42,591 nt of DNA from Treponema sp. UBA4873. Its GTDB lineage: Bacteria > Spirochaetota > Spirochaetia > Treponematales > Treponemataceae. The position numbers and the translations under genes are program-made. Shown here in pieces: positions 35,994-42,591 of the stretch (position 1 is its first letter; every line of letters starts with the position of its first letter). The DNA lies in the NCBI GenBank assembly GCA_002399405.1, contig DHDP01000001.1, positions 114,194 through 156,784 of the forward strand, written 5' to 3'. A model generated the notes under the pieces. It was not told where the DNA came from, ran no database searches, and saw only the letters and a list, made by a program, of their open reading frames with translations.

Positions 35994-37322
35994 ATGAAAC
36001 GATGTGTTACTGTCTTGGTATGTCTTGCGCTTTTTGCCGGAGTTCTCTTTGCAAAGTCTGCAAAAAAAACGGGAACCACAGCAAAGAAAGATTCTGTCTT
36101 CTGGTTGTATGAGTCAACAACCCCGGATCATGAGCAGCATCTGCGTAATGATCTTATTAATGTGGTAAACAGCAGAAGTAAGGATTATGAGGTTACGATT
36201 CGATTCGACGCGAATTACGATCAGGATCTTCGGACTGCTATGTTGTCTGGTACCGGACCTGATCTGATACAGACTGCAGGTCCATCGTATGTACAGGAAT
36301 TCGCAAACGAAGGTTATTTGTATCCGCTGGATGATTTTGCAAAAAAGTATGGATGGGATAAAATTCTGTTCCCAATGATGCGCCAGCTCAGTACTATTGA
36401 TGGTCATCTATATGCTTTACCGAAAACATATGAGACTATGGTGATATTTTACAATAAAACCGTATTCGATAAAAATGGATGGAAAGTTCCAAAAACCTGG
36501 GATGAATATGAAAAATTATGTGCAAATATCAAGGCTAAGGGAATTACACCTATAGTTTCAGGAAATGCCAACTGGCGCCCTACGAATGAACATTACGTAA
36601 CAATTTTTTTCAACCATATTGCAGGGCCTGAAAATATAAAACTTGCGCTTGAGGGAAAATTATCTTGGACGGCTCCGTGTTTTGTCAAGGCAACAGAAAC
36701 TTTGAAGCGTTTCTTTACCGATTATTTTACTCCGGATTATTTTTCTTATTCCGATGAAGATGCTCTTTCGGTTTTAGCAAGCGGAAGTGCTGTTATGTAT
36801 CCGTCAGGAACCTGGAATTTCCAGCGTATTGACGGTTTTTTCAAGGAAACCGGGCAGGAATGGGACTGGGCACCGATTCCGTCAGCAAAGGATGTTTCTT
36901 ATCCGCTGTATGAAGTCGGTATTGGTGCAACATTATCGATTAATGCAAAATCGAAAAGACCTGACGCTGCAGCAGAATTATTAAATACGCTATATTCCGA
37001 CAAGCAAGTAATTATAAACCTCAATGTCGATTGGCCTGGTGAATGGAATCTTCCGATTAATACTCTTAACAAAAATGATTTTGGTAACAAAATTGATGCC
37101 CGCTATGCACGTTGTATAGATGAGATCGGACATGCTGTGAATGCCGGAAAATATGGATATACAACATGGACATTCTGGCCGGAAAAAACTGATCAGTATC
37201 TTTGGGAATCTGTGGAAAAGGTATTCCTTGGAACAATGAGCGTTCAGGACTACTTACAGAATCTGAATGCCGCATTCCAGGCAGATTTGAAAGCCGATAA
37301 AGTGCCAAAACTTCCTAATTGA
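35994..37322 (+). CDS. ABC sugar-type solute-binding protein
   Basis: A 442-residue family-1 extracellular binding protein that would capture the substrate in the periplasm. The signal peptide MKRCVTVLVCLALFAGVLFA is followed by KS, giving a likely signal peptidase I site after residue 20; there is no good lipobox at that site. Typical blocks are GTGPDLIQTAG (about 91-101), LYALPKTYETMVIFYNKTVF with DKNGWKVPKTWDEYEKL behind it, and ASGSAVMYPSGTW in the second half. AGGAGG lies 5 nt before ATG 35994. It is the first gene of operon 2 and its product, made in excess, would feed the two permeases downstream. Aromatic residues are common, as in sugar binders. The ligand cannot be told; the neighbours suggest a riboside or ribosylated compound. 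Confidence 0.9.
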   Translation: MKRCVTVLVCLALFAGVLFAKSAKKTGTTAKKDSVFWLYESTTPDHEQHLRNDLINVVNSRSKDYEVTIRFDANYDQDLRTAMLSGTGPDLIQTAGPSYVQEFANEGYLYPLDDFAKKYGWDKILFPMMRQLSTIDGHLYALPKTYETMVIFYNKTVFDKNGWKVPKTWDEYEKLCANIKAKGITPIVSGNANWRPTNEHYVTIFFNHIAGPENIKLALEGKLSWTAPCFVKATETLKRFFTDYFTPDYFSYSDEDALSVLASGSAVMYPSGTWNFQRIDGFFKETGQEWDWAPIPSAKDVSYPLYEVGIGATLSINAKSKRPDAAAELLNTLYSDKQVIINLNVDWPGEWNLPINTLNKNDFGNKIDARYARCIDEIGHAVNAGKYGYTTWTFWPEKTDQYLWESVEKVFLGTMSVQDYLQNLNAAFQADLKADKVPKLPN

Positions 37323-37339
37323 TTCTAATACGATAGATT

Positions 37340-37359
37340 ACCGGTCATTTAAGATCGGT
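37340..37359 (+). other. Intercistronic hairpin between binding protein and permease genes
   Basis: ACCGGTC (37340-37346) and GATCGGT (37353-37359) form a 7-bp stem with one mismatch and a 6-nt loop. No T-run follows. Such hairpins often stabilise the upstream binding-protein mRNA relative to the permease part. Confidence 0.35.
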
Positions 37360-37383
37360 ACACTTTATTTATGGAGGTATAAC

Positions 37384-38277
37384 GTGTCAAAAATTACGCT
37401 AAAGGATTGGCAATCTTCTGATAAATTATTTATATTACCTGCGTTATTGATAAATTTTTCTATTATTCTTGTTCCTGCGCTTGCTACTATTTATCTTTCT
37501 TTTACAGATTGGAATGGACTTGGTAGTCCTAAATTTAACGGACTGTACAATTTTATTACTCTTCTGCATAACCCGAATTTTTATACGGCAATTATTAACA
37601 ATATCAAATGGACAATTTATTTTTTGATCGTACCTATAATACTTGGTCTTGTTATAGCAGTCGTTTTACTGTTTTTTCGTCGTGGAAAGACGATATTTCA
37701 GTCAATTTTTTTTATTCCCCAAATTATAAGTCCTGTCGTTATTTGTGCTGTCTTCAGCTCCATGATTTTGCATCCGCGGAGCGGAATCCTCGGATATATT
37801 AACAGTATCGGAATTTTACCTTTTAAATTGATTAATCCCTTAACGCAGATCGGAAAGTCTCTCTGGACATGTATGTTTATTGATTGCTGGCATTGGTGGG
37901 GCTTTTTGGCTGTTGTTTTTCTGGCAGCTATGCGGCAGGTTGATGAAAGTATTATTGAGGCTGCCGAAATAGACGGTGCGGGTTTCTGGCGAAAATTATT
38001 ATTTGTTATTATTCCGTCGATAAAAGGTAATATCATGTTTATGATGCTTATGACTATAATTTGGTCTTTTTTGACTTTTGACTACATCTGGATTTTGACA
38101 GGAGGTGGACCTGCCAACAGTTCGGAGATGCTGTCAACATTGTCGTATCGGGCTTCATTTTATGTACATGATGTGGGAATGGGCTCTGCAATATCACTTG
38201 TGATGAGTCTGCTTGCCGGTATCGTGATAGTATTTTATGTTCGAATGCAATTACAGCACGAGGAGGAAGCGGCATGA
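37384..38277 (+). CDS. ABC transporter permease, MalF/UgpA type
   Basis: A 297-residue inner-membrane permease with six helices. The cytoplasmic EAA loop that contacts the ATPase reads EAAEIDGAGFWRKLLFVIIP (about 196-215). The first periplasmic region has the usual S-F-T-D-W-N-G segment (37-43). It starts with GTG at 37384, preceded by GGAGG, and ends overlapping the next permease gene by ATGA, so the two are translationally coupled. It forms the channel half with the following gene and the binding protein upstream. Confidence 0.92.
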   Translation: MSKITLKDWQSSDKLFILPALLINFSIILVPALATIYLSFTDWNGLGSPKFNGLYNFITLLHNPNFYTAIINNIKWTIYFLIVPIILGLVIAVVLLFFRRGKTIFQSIFFIPQIISPVVICAVFSSMILHPRSGILGYINSIGILPFKLINPLTQIGKSLWTCMFIDCWHWWGFLAVVFLAAMRQVDESIIEAAEIDGAGFWRKLLFVIIPSIKGNIMFMMLMTIIWSFLTFDYIWILTGGGPANSSEMLSTLSYRASFYVHDVGMGSAISLVMSLLAGIVIVFYVRMQLQHEEEAA

Positions 38278-39107
38278 CTATTCGTCAAAATAAGACTGGC
38301 GTCGTTGTGATGTGGATTCTGCTGACTTTTATGGCTTTAGTAACGCTTCTACCGTTGTCACTGATGGTTCTGAATAGTTTCAAAACCAGAATGGAGATAG
38401 TGAGAAATCCGCTTGCATTACCGAAGATTTTTAGCGGTATTAACTATAAAAATGCATGGATACAGGGACAGGTGTCGCAGGCAGCAATAAACAGTATTTT
38501 GCTTGTTGCAGGAACTTTGCTCATCACTATCATTTCAAGCTGTATGGCTGCATATGCTTTGGCGAGAAAGAAGTTACGGTTCTCTAATGGAATATCAGTG
38601 TATTTTCTCGTTTGTAATACTATACCCAAGCAGCTTTTTATTATTCCGCTGTTTTTTATTTTGCAAAAGATGGGATTGATAGATAATCTTATTCCGATGA
38701 TGTTTGTGTACAGTGCTATTTACAGTCCATTCGCAATTTTTCTGTTATATTCGTATTTTATGGGGATAAGTAAGGATATTATTAATTCTGCAGTAATAGA
38801 TGGCGCAACTTCATGGCAAATATTCTGGAAAATTGTTCTTCCTCTTGTGCGTCCGGGAATACTTACCGTTGCCCTTATTGTGGGACTGTGGTGTTGGAAT
38901 GAATTCCTGTTTGCTGTTACTTTTCTTCAGACGGACAAGGTAATTACGCTGGCTGTAAAATTTTATGGCTTTACAAGTAGATATGTAACGGAATGGGGAA
39001 GCATGATGGCATTTGCTGTTATGGTGTCTGTTCCGATCATTTTGTTTTTTATTTTCCTGCAGAATAGATTTATCGACGGGATGACTGCAGGTGGTGTAAA
39101 AGGTTGA
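38274..39107 (+). CDS. ABC transporter permease, MalG/UgpE type
   Basis: A 277-residue permease with six helices, partner of the preceding gene, whose stop it overlaps by 4 bp (ATGA). The EAA-loop is NSAVIDGATSWQIFWKIVLP (about 168-187). The first loop contains SFKTRMEIVRNP, and the C-terminal FIDGMTAGGVKG is typical of the MalG group. No ATPase gene follows, so the transporter must borrow a shared MsmK/UgpC-type ATPase from elsewhere or from the third operon outside the window. AGGAGG on the 3' side (39118-39123) belongs to the next gene. Confidence 0.92.
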   Translation: MTIRQNKTGVVVMWILLTFMALVTLLPLSLMVLNSFKTRMEIVRNPLALPKIFSGINYKNAWIQGQVSQAAINSILLVAGTLLITIISSCMAAYALARKKLRFSNGISVYFLVCNTIPKQLFIIPLFFILQKMGLIDNLIPMMFVYSAIYSPFAIFLLYSYFMGISKDIINSAVIDGATSWQIFWKIVLPLVRPGILTVALIVGLWCWNEFLFAVTFLQTDKVITLAVKFYGFTSRYVTEWGSMMAFAVMVSVPIILFFIFLQNRFIDGMTAGGVKG

Positions 39108-39131
39108 TTAAACAATCAGGAGGTTATAGTT

Positions 39132-40496
39132 ATGAATTCTCAGTGGCTTACTTGTTCTGAATCCATTGAAACTGAATATCTTCAGTGTATGGATGAGGGT
39201 CGTGACGTTCGTAAATATGAAGATGATGTAAAGACTATTACATCGATGTTTCATAAAGGACATACAATGGAACCTGAGGCCCATGCATTATGGACTAAGT
39301 TGCAAAATGCCCCTATACGTCCGGATTATAAATATACAGAGCCCTCAGATCTTACGGAAATCAGAGCATGTCGGTGCATGTCCAAGCATAAAGATAAAGA
39401 CATGATTCCTGATAAACCTGATTTGTATCGTTTTGTATATGGCGCATGGCTCGGCCGTTGTTCAGGATGCTTGTTCGGGCAGCCTGTAGAAGGGTGGTAC
39501 AGGGATCGGATTGTAGGGATGATGAAAGATACTGATAATTATCCGCCTAAACGGTATTTTTCTTCTAAAATTGGAACTGTTCTACGTGAAAAATATCGTG
39601 TTAAGGATGAAGGACATGTGTATGGCAGCAATACTATAAATTGGATCAACAATGTAAAATATGGGCCTGAAGATGACGACACGAATTATACGATTCTCAA
39701 TTTGAAAACTGTTGAAGAACATGGCAAAGGCTTTACTTCCGATGAAATGGCGGAGAGCTGGCTTATGAATTTGCAGTTTCTGCATGCATGTACGGCGGAA
39801 CGGATAGCCTATCGTAATTTTACGAATCTGATATTACCACCATATTCTGCAGTGTATGAGAATGCATATCGGGAATGGATAGGAGCACAAATCAGAGCGG
39901 ATTTATTTGGGTACATTAGTCCTGGAGATCCGGAGGCTGCTGCAGCATTAGCATGGAAAGATGCATCTATTTCTCACACGAGAAATGGCATTTATGGTGA
40001 AATGTTATTTGCCGCCATGATTGCCAGAGCCGCAGTCAGTAAGGATATACTTGATGTGATTGACGCAGGTCTGGGAGAAATACCTGAGCATTCCCGTCTT
40101 TTTGAAGCCGTCGAGATTGTGGTTTCATGGTACAAAGATGAAAAACTGACATATGAGAATTGTTTGGAGCGTATCCATACCCGTTATAATGAAAAAATAA
40201 GTCATGATTGGTGTCATACGATTTCTAACGCGATGATTTGTATGGTCGGTTTGTTGTGGGGAAATATGGACTTTGAAAAAACAATCGGAATTTGCGTTAG
40301 TGCAGGATTTGATACAGATTGTAATGCTGCAACGACAGGTTCCGTTGTCGGAATGATGCTCGGGTCCGATTCATTGCCGGCTATGTGGATCACACCATTA
40401 CATGATACTATCAAAAGTGGAATTGATGGTTTCGGAATGATGTCGATATCCGGCCTCGCCGAAAGAATGGTCAAACTTGCATATGAAAATAATTAA
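39132..40496 (+). CDS. ADP-ribosylglycohydrolase-family enzyme, long divergent type
   Basis: A 454-residue protein of the ARH/DraG superfamily, whose known members split the glycosidic bond at C1 of ribose using two magnesium ions. The first motif is GAWLGRCSGCLFGQPVEGW (104-122), the metal motif EDDDTNY is at 180-186, a HTRNGIYGEMLFAAMIA block at 282-298, and the second metal motif AGFDTDCNAATTGSVVG at 391-407. The D-D-T and D-T-D-x-N ligands are kept, so it should be catalytically competent. It is over 100 residues longer than the typical 300-350, mostly because of an N-terminal extension (1-100) of unknown role and a longer central part. AGGAGG precedes ATG 39132. The substrate is unproven and need not be ADP-ribose. 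Confidence 0.88.
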   Translation: MNSQWLTCSESIETEYLQCMDEGRDVRKYEDDVKTITSMFHKGHTMEPEAHALWTKLQNAPIRPDYKYTEPSDLTEIRACRCMSKHKDKDMIPDKPDLYRFVYGAWLGRCSGCLFGQPVEGWYRDRIVGMMKDTDNYPPKRYFSSKIGTVLREKYRVKDEGHVYGSNTINWINNVKYGPEDDDTNYTILNLKTVEEHGKGFTSDEMAESWLMNLQFLHACTAERIAYRNFTNLILPPYSAVYENAYREWIGAQIRADLFGYISPGDPEAAAALAWKDASISHTRNGIYGEMLFAAMIARAAVSKDILDVIDAGLGEIPEHSRLFEAVEIVVSWYKDEKLTYENCLERIHTRYNEKISHDWCHTISNAMICMVGLLWGNMDFEKTIGICVSAGFDTDCNAATTGSVVGMMLGSDSLPAMWITPLHDTIKSGIDGFGMMSISGLAERMVKLAYENN

Positions 40497-40554
40497 TTGC
40501 ATTTTTTTACTCTATATGTAAGTTGGATTAGGTAATTCTTGATAGAGGATTTTT

Positions 40555-41475
40555 ATGAATATTGTTGGATTGGGATCTATAGCAGTCGATTCAATTGTGT
40601 CAGTAGATGCTCTTCCGAAGGAGGATTCGTTTTGTATTATCAAATCTACAAAACTCCTCCCCGGAGGAAGTGGCGCAAATGTTATTGTACAAGCATCCAG
40701 ACTTGGTGTCTCCTGTGGTTTTATTGCTAAAATTGGTGATGACGTGCATGGGACGGAGTTGATGAATTCTTTTATCGGTGAAGGTATAGACAATCGGAAA
40801 ATGATTATCCAGAAAGACGGTACTACATTGCATACTGATATTGTTGTTGACGGTACCGGTGCAAAATTTATTATGCTTCATATGGGAAACTGTTTTTTGA
40901 ATCTGCAGGAAAAGGATATTGATCTTTCATATATTTCATCCGCAGATATTTTTTATACCGATTTAATGCCGTATGGCCCGGCTGTCGCTGCTTTAAAAGT
41001 TGCTAAACAGGCCGATAAAAAAACGGCATTTAATATGCAGGTAAATCTTGCACAAATGAATGCATTCGGATGCAGTAAAAAGCAGCTGCTGGATTCATTA
41101 GCATACGTAGACCTTTTTGCACCTTGCCGTGAGGGATTGTTCCAGCTTTGTGGTACGGAAGAATTAGATGTATGTGCACAGTTTTTGAAATCGTATTGTA
41201 ATGGTACATTGTTGTTTACACTCGGGAAAGATGGTTCTGTAGCTTATGCTCCTGATGGTTCATACCACAGAGAAAAAGCCGTCGAGAGAAATGTTATTGA
41301 TACGACGGGGGCTGGTGATTCTTATATGGGAGCGATGTTGTACAGTTACCTCTATCAGAATTATACACTTGCCGAATCGATGAAATTTTCAACGGTTTGT
41401 GCGTTCCTGACTTGTAGTAATATTGGGGCTCGAAGTTGTCCGACACTGGAGGCTGTTAATGCTTTTTCTGTCTGA
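40555..41475 (+). CDS. PfkB-family sugar or nucleoside kinase
   Basis: A 306-residue kinase of the ribokinase/PfkB family. It opens with NIVGLGSIAVDSIVSVD (2-18). The substrate motif GGSGAN is at 37-42, the ATP-site segment FTLGKDGS at 221-228, and the signature DTTGAGDSYMGA at 249-260 has the catalytic base D255 and the anion hole G-A-G-D. It would phosphorylate ribose, or a ribosyl product of the neighbouring hydrolases, and trap it in the cell. GAGGA lies before ATG 40555. It sits 58 bp after one ARH-family gene and overlaps the next by 17 bp. The pairing of ARH-family and PfkB genes is also seen in E. coli yegU/yegV. Exact substrate unknown. Confidence 0.9.
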   Translation: MNIVGLGSIAVDSIVSVDALPKEDSFCIIKSTKLLPGGSGANVIVQASRLGVSCGFIAKIGDDVHGTELMNSFIGEGIDNRKMIIQKDGTTLHTDIVVDGTGAKFIMLHMGNCFLNLQEKDIDLSYISSADIFYTDLMPYGPAVAALKVAKQADKKTAFNMQVNLAQMNAFGCSKKQLLDSLAYVDLFAPCREGLFQLCGTEELDVCAQFLKSYCNGTLLFTLGKDGSVAYAPDGSYHREKAVERNVIDTTGAGDSYMGAMLYSYLYQNYTLAESMKFSTVCAFLTCSNIGARSCPTLEAVNAFSV

Positions 41476-42493
41476 CGCTCAACTTGAGTCAAAGGCATAT
41501 GGCGCATTACTTGGTATTGCCGTAGGTGATGCCATGGGAATGCCTGTTGAAATGCAGTCTCGTGCATATATCAAAAAAAAATTCTCATTAATTGACACTT
41601 TCTTACCTGGTGATGATGTTAATCCTATTTGCAAGGGATTCGTTCCCTGTGAAACAACGGATGATACATACATGAGCATGCTGGTAGCGGAAAATTTGTG
41701 CGATACTAAAGGTGTCTATTCTGTAAATCGTTTTGTTGAGGACGTTTTAAAATGGGATGCGGAAGAAGGAAAAAATCGAACAGTTATCGGACCGAGTACT
41801 CGTGCAGCTTTGGAACAGATTCAGCGGGGGATTCCGCCGGAGGAGGCCGGTAAAAACGGAGTAACAAATGGAGCTGCTATGAAGATTATTCCGGCTGGCA
41901 TTATTTGTTCTCTTTCTGACAAGAGAGCACTTGTCAGGCTTGTTTATGAGATATGCAAACCGACACATAATACAACCGTTGCAAATGCGGGAGCCTGTTC
42001 CATTGCAGCGGTAATTGCAGGGTGTTTTGATGGCATAAACAATTTATCGTCGTTGATCGAGACAGCCTGTGAATGTGCTGTTTTGGGTGAGTCACAGGGA
42101 TATGAAACAGTCGGTCCTTCCGTTGTAGAACGAATTCGGTGGGCAATTAATGAGACAGCCGGACTGATTGATGATGAGCATTTTTTGGATGTTCTTTATT
42201 ACCGCATAGGAACAGGTCTACCTATAATGCAGACTGTTCCGGCTGCGTTTGCAATCTTCAATTATGCGCAAGGCGATGTTATGCGCGCTGCCGGTCTTGC
42301 TGCCAATGTCGGCGGAGATACGGACACGATAGGTGCTATTGCATGCGGTATGTGTGGTGCATGGTATGGAGATTCAGGAATACCACAGAAAGTAAAAAGT
42401 CAAATCGAAAATACAAACCATTTTGACTTTTTCAATATTGCTAAAAGACTGCTTGGCGTACGGCAGGGGCTTCATCGGTATGATGGTCATTGA
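41459..42493 (+). CDS. ADP-ribosylglycohydrolase-family enzyme, classical type
   Basis: A 344-residue ARH/DraG-family protein of usual length. Motifs are GALLGIAVGDAMGMPVE (15-31), the first metal site ETTDDTYMSM (65-74), NGAAMKIIPAG (137-147), PTHNTTVANAGAC (168-180) and the second metal site GGDTDTIGAIACG (285-297). All expected aspartates and threonines are present. I chose ATG 41459, which has GGAGG (41448-41452) 6 nt upstream inside the kinase gene and gives a 17-bp overlap with it; the frame is open further to 41423 without support. It is the last gene of operon 2. It is quite different from the ARH-family protein two genes earlier, so the two probably act on different bonds or anomers rather than being recent duplicates. 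Confidence 0.92.
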   Translation: MLFLSDAQLESKAYGALLGIAVGDAMGMPVEMQSRAYIKKKFSLIDTFLPGDDVNPICKGFVPCETTDDTYMSMLVAENLCDTKGVYSVNRFVEDVLKWDAEEGKNRTVIGPSTRAALEQIQRGIPPEEAGKNGVTNGAAMKIIPAGIICSLSDKRALVRLVYEICKPTHNTTVANAGACSIAAVIAGCFDGINNLSSLIETACECAVLGESQGYETVGPSVVERIRWAINETAGLIDDEHFLDVLYYRIGTGLPIMQTVPAAFAIFNYAQGDVMRAAGLAANVGGDTDTIGAIACGMCGAWYGDSGIPQKVKSQIENTNHFDFFNIAKRLLGVRQGLHRYDGH

Positions 42494-42542
42494 GACAGAG
42501 TTATATAGTACAGAGAGATATTAAGAAATCTGCAATAAGGAT

Positions 42543-42571
42543 TTGACAAATCATAGAACGGATGGTATTAT
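42543..42571 (+). promoter_or_regulatory. Promoter of a third operon (outside window)
   Basis: TTGACA (42543-42548), a 17-bp spacer and TATTAT (42566-42571), with flanks matching the operon 1 promoter: GCAATAA upstream, and the bases from the -10 box into the operator are the same. It must drive a gene beyond position 42591. It shares the repressor and so belongs to the same regulon. Confidence 0.8.
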
Positions 42572-42576
42572 ACCTC

Positions 42577-42591
42577 TTAGTTAATCGATTA
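42577..42591. promoter_or_regulatory. Operator O3, cut by the window end
   Basis: The first 15 bp equal the left arm of O1 (TTAGTTAATCGATTA) at the same distance from the -10 box (5 bp between). The right arm lies outside the window. Confidence 0.75.

Noticed and set aside
39132..42493. Toxin-antitoxin system of DarTG type or dinitrogenase-reductase control (DraT/DraG)
   Set aside because: There is no ADP-ribosyltransferase, macrodomain or nitrogenase gene in the window, and the genes sit in a transporter operon.
1..42591. tRNA or rRNA genes, transposases, integrases, attachment sites
   Set aside because: I saw no cloverleaf, conserved rRNA stretch, DDE transposase or integrase motif.

Overview
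The window looks like a piece of spirochaete chromosome, most likely Treponema or a close relative. This is inferred from gene types, not from a marker gene. The pointers are a tiny lysine/alanine-rich histone H1-like protein, two giant lipoproteins with an L-V-S-C lipobox that are built from Ig-like repeats, a PlsC-type acyltransferase with family-specific spacing, and a DUF4143 ATPase remnant. No rRNA, tRNA, CRISPR array or insertion sequence was recognised.

Layout. Positions 1-5000 hold small unrelated genes and debris: a duplicated hairpin/terminator repeat (1-140), the H1-like gene (minus), a membrane-anchored solute-binding-like protein, a YbaK-type tRNA-editing protein with an MFS transporter stump behind it, a NapH-like polyferredoxin, a 22-bp tandem repeat and a decayed DUF4143 ATPase. 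Positions 5013-29182 are almost entirely two tandem minus-strand genes for paralogous surface lipoproteins of 4377 and 3586 residues. I count about 27 and 18 Ig-like modules in them, followed by a shared C-terminal region that ends in propeller-like repeats. A divergent pair follows: a PlsC-like acyltransferase (minus) and an MFS transporter (plus).

The most interesting part is 31580-42591. A LacI-family regulator is followed by two operons, and by the promoter of a third that the window cuts off. All three promoters have the same design: TTGACA, a 17-bp spacer, TATTAT or TACTAT, then a long palindrome built on TAATCGATTA lying across the transcription start. Operon 1 encodes a GNAT acetyltransferase, an inosine/uridine-type nucleoside hydrolase and a DcuC-family carrier. 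Operon 2 encodes an ABC importer (binding protein and two permeases, no ATPase), two different ADP-ribosylglycohydrolase-family enzymes and a PfkB-family sugar kinase. The upstream cassettes and about 215-nt leaders of operons 1 and 2 are homologous, so a promoter-operator-leader block was copied.

Taken together the cluster reads as a regulated uptake and breakdown pathway for a ribosylated compound: import, cleavage of ribosyl bonds by hydrolases of two families, then phosphorylation of the sugar. It resembles in content the E. coli yegTUV group (nucleoside-type permease, ADP-ribosylglycohydrolase-family protein, PfkB kinase) but is larger and LacI-controlled. The substrate cannot be read from sequence. 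In the lines I counted by hand, the cluster is more AT-rich than the genes to its left, so it may have been acquired separately.

A second theme is that four genes (H1-like, solute-binding-like, MFS, LacI-family) have a good -10 box only 6-9 nt before the start codon and no Shine-Dalgarno sequence. This suggests leaderless mRNAs. Genes inside the operons carry strong Shine-Dalgarno sites.
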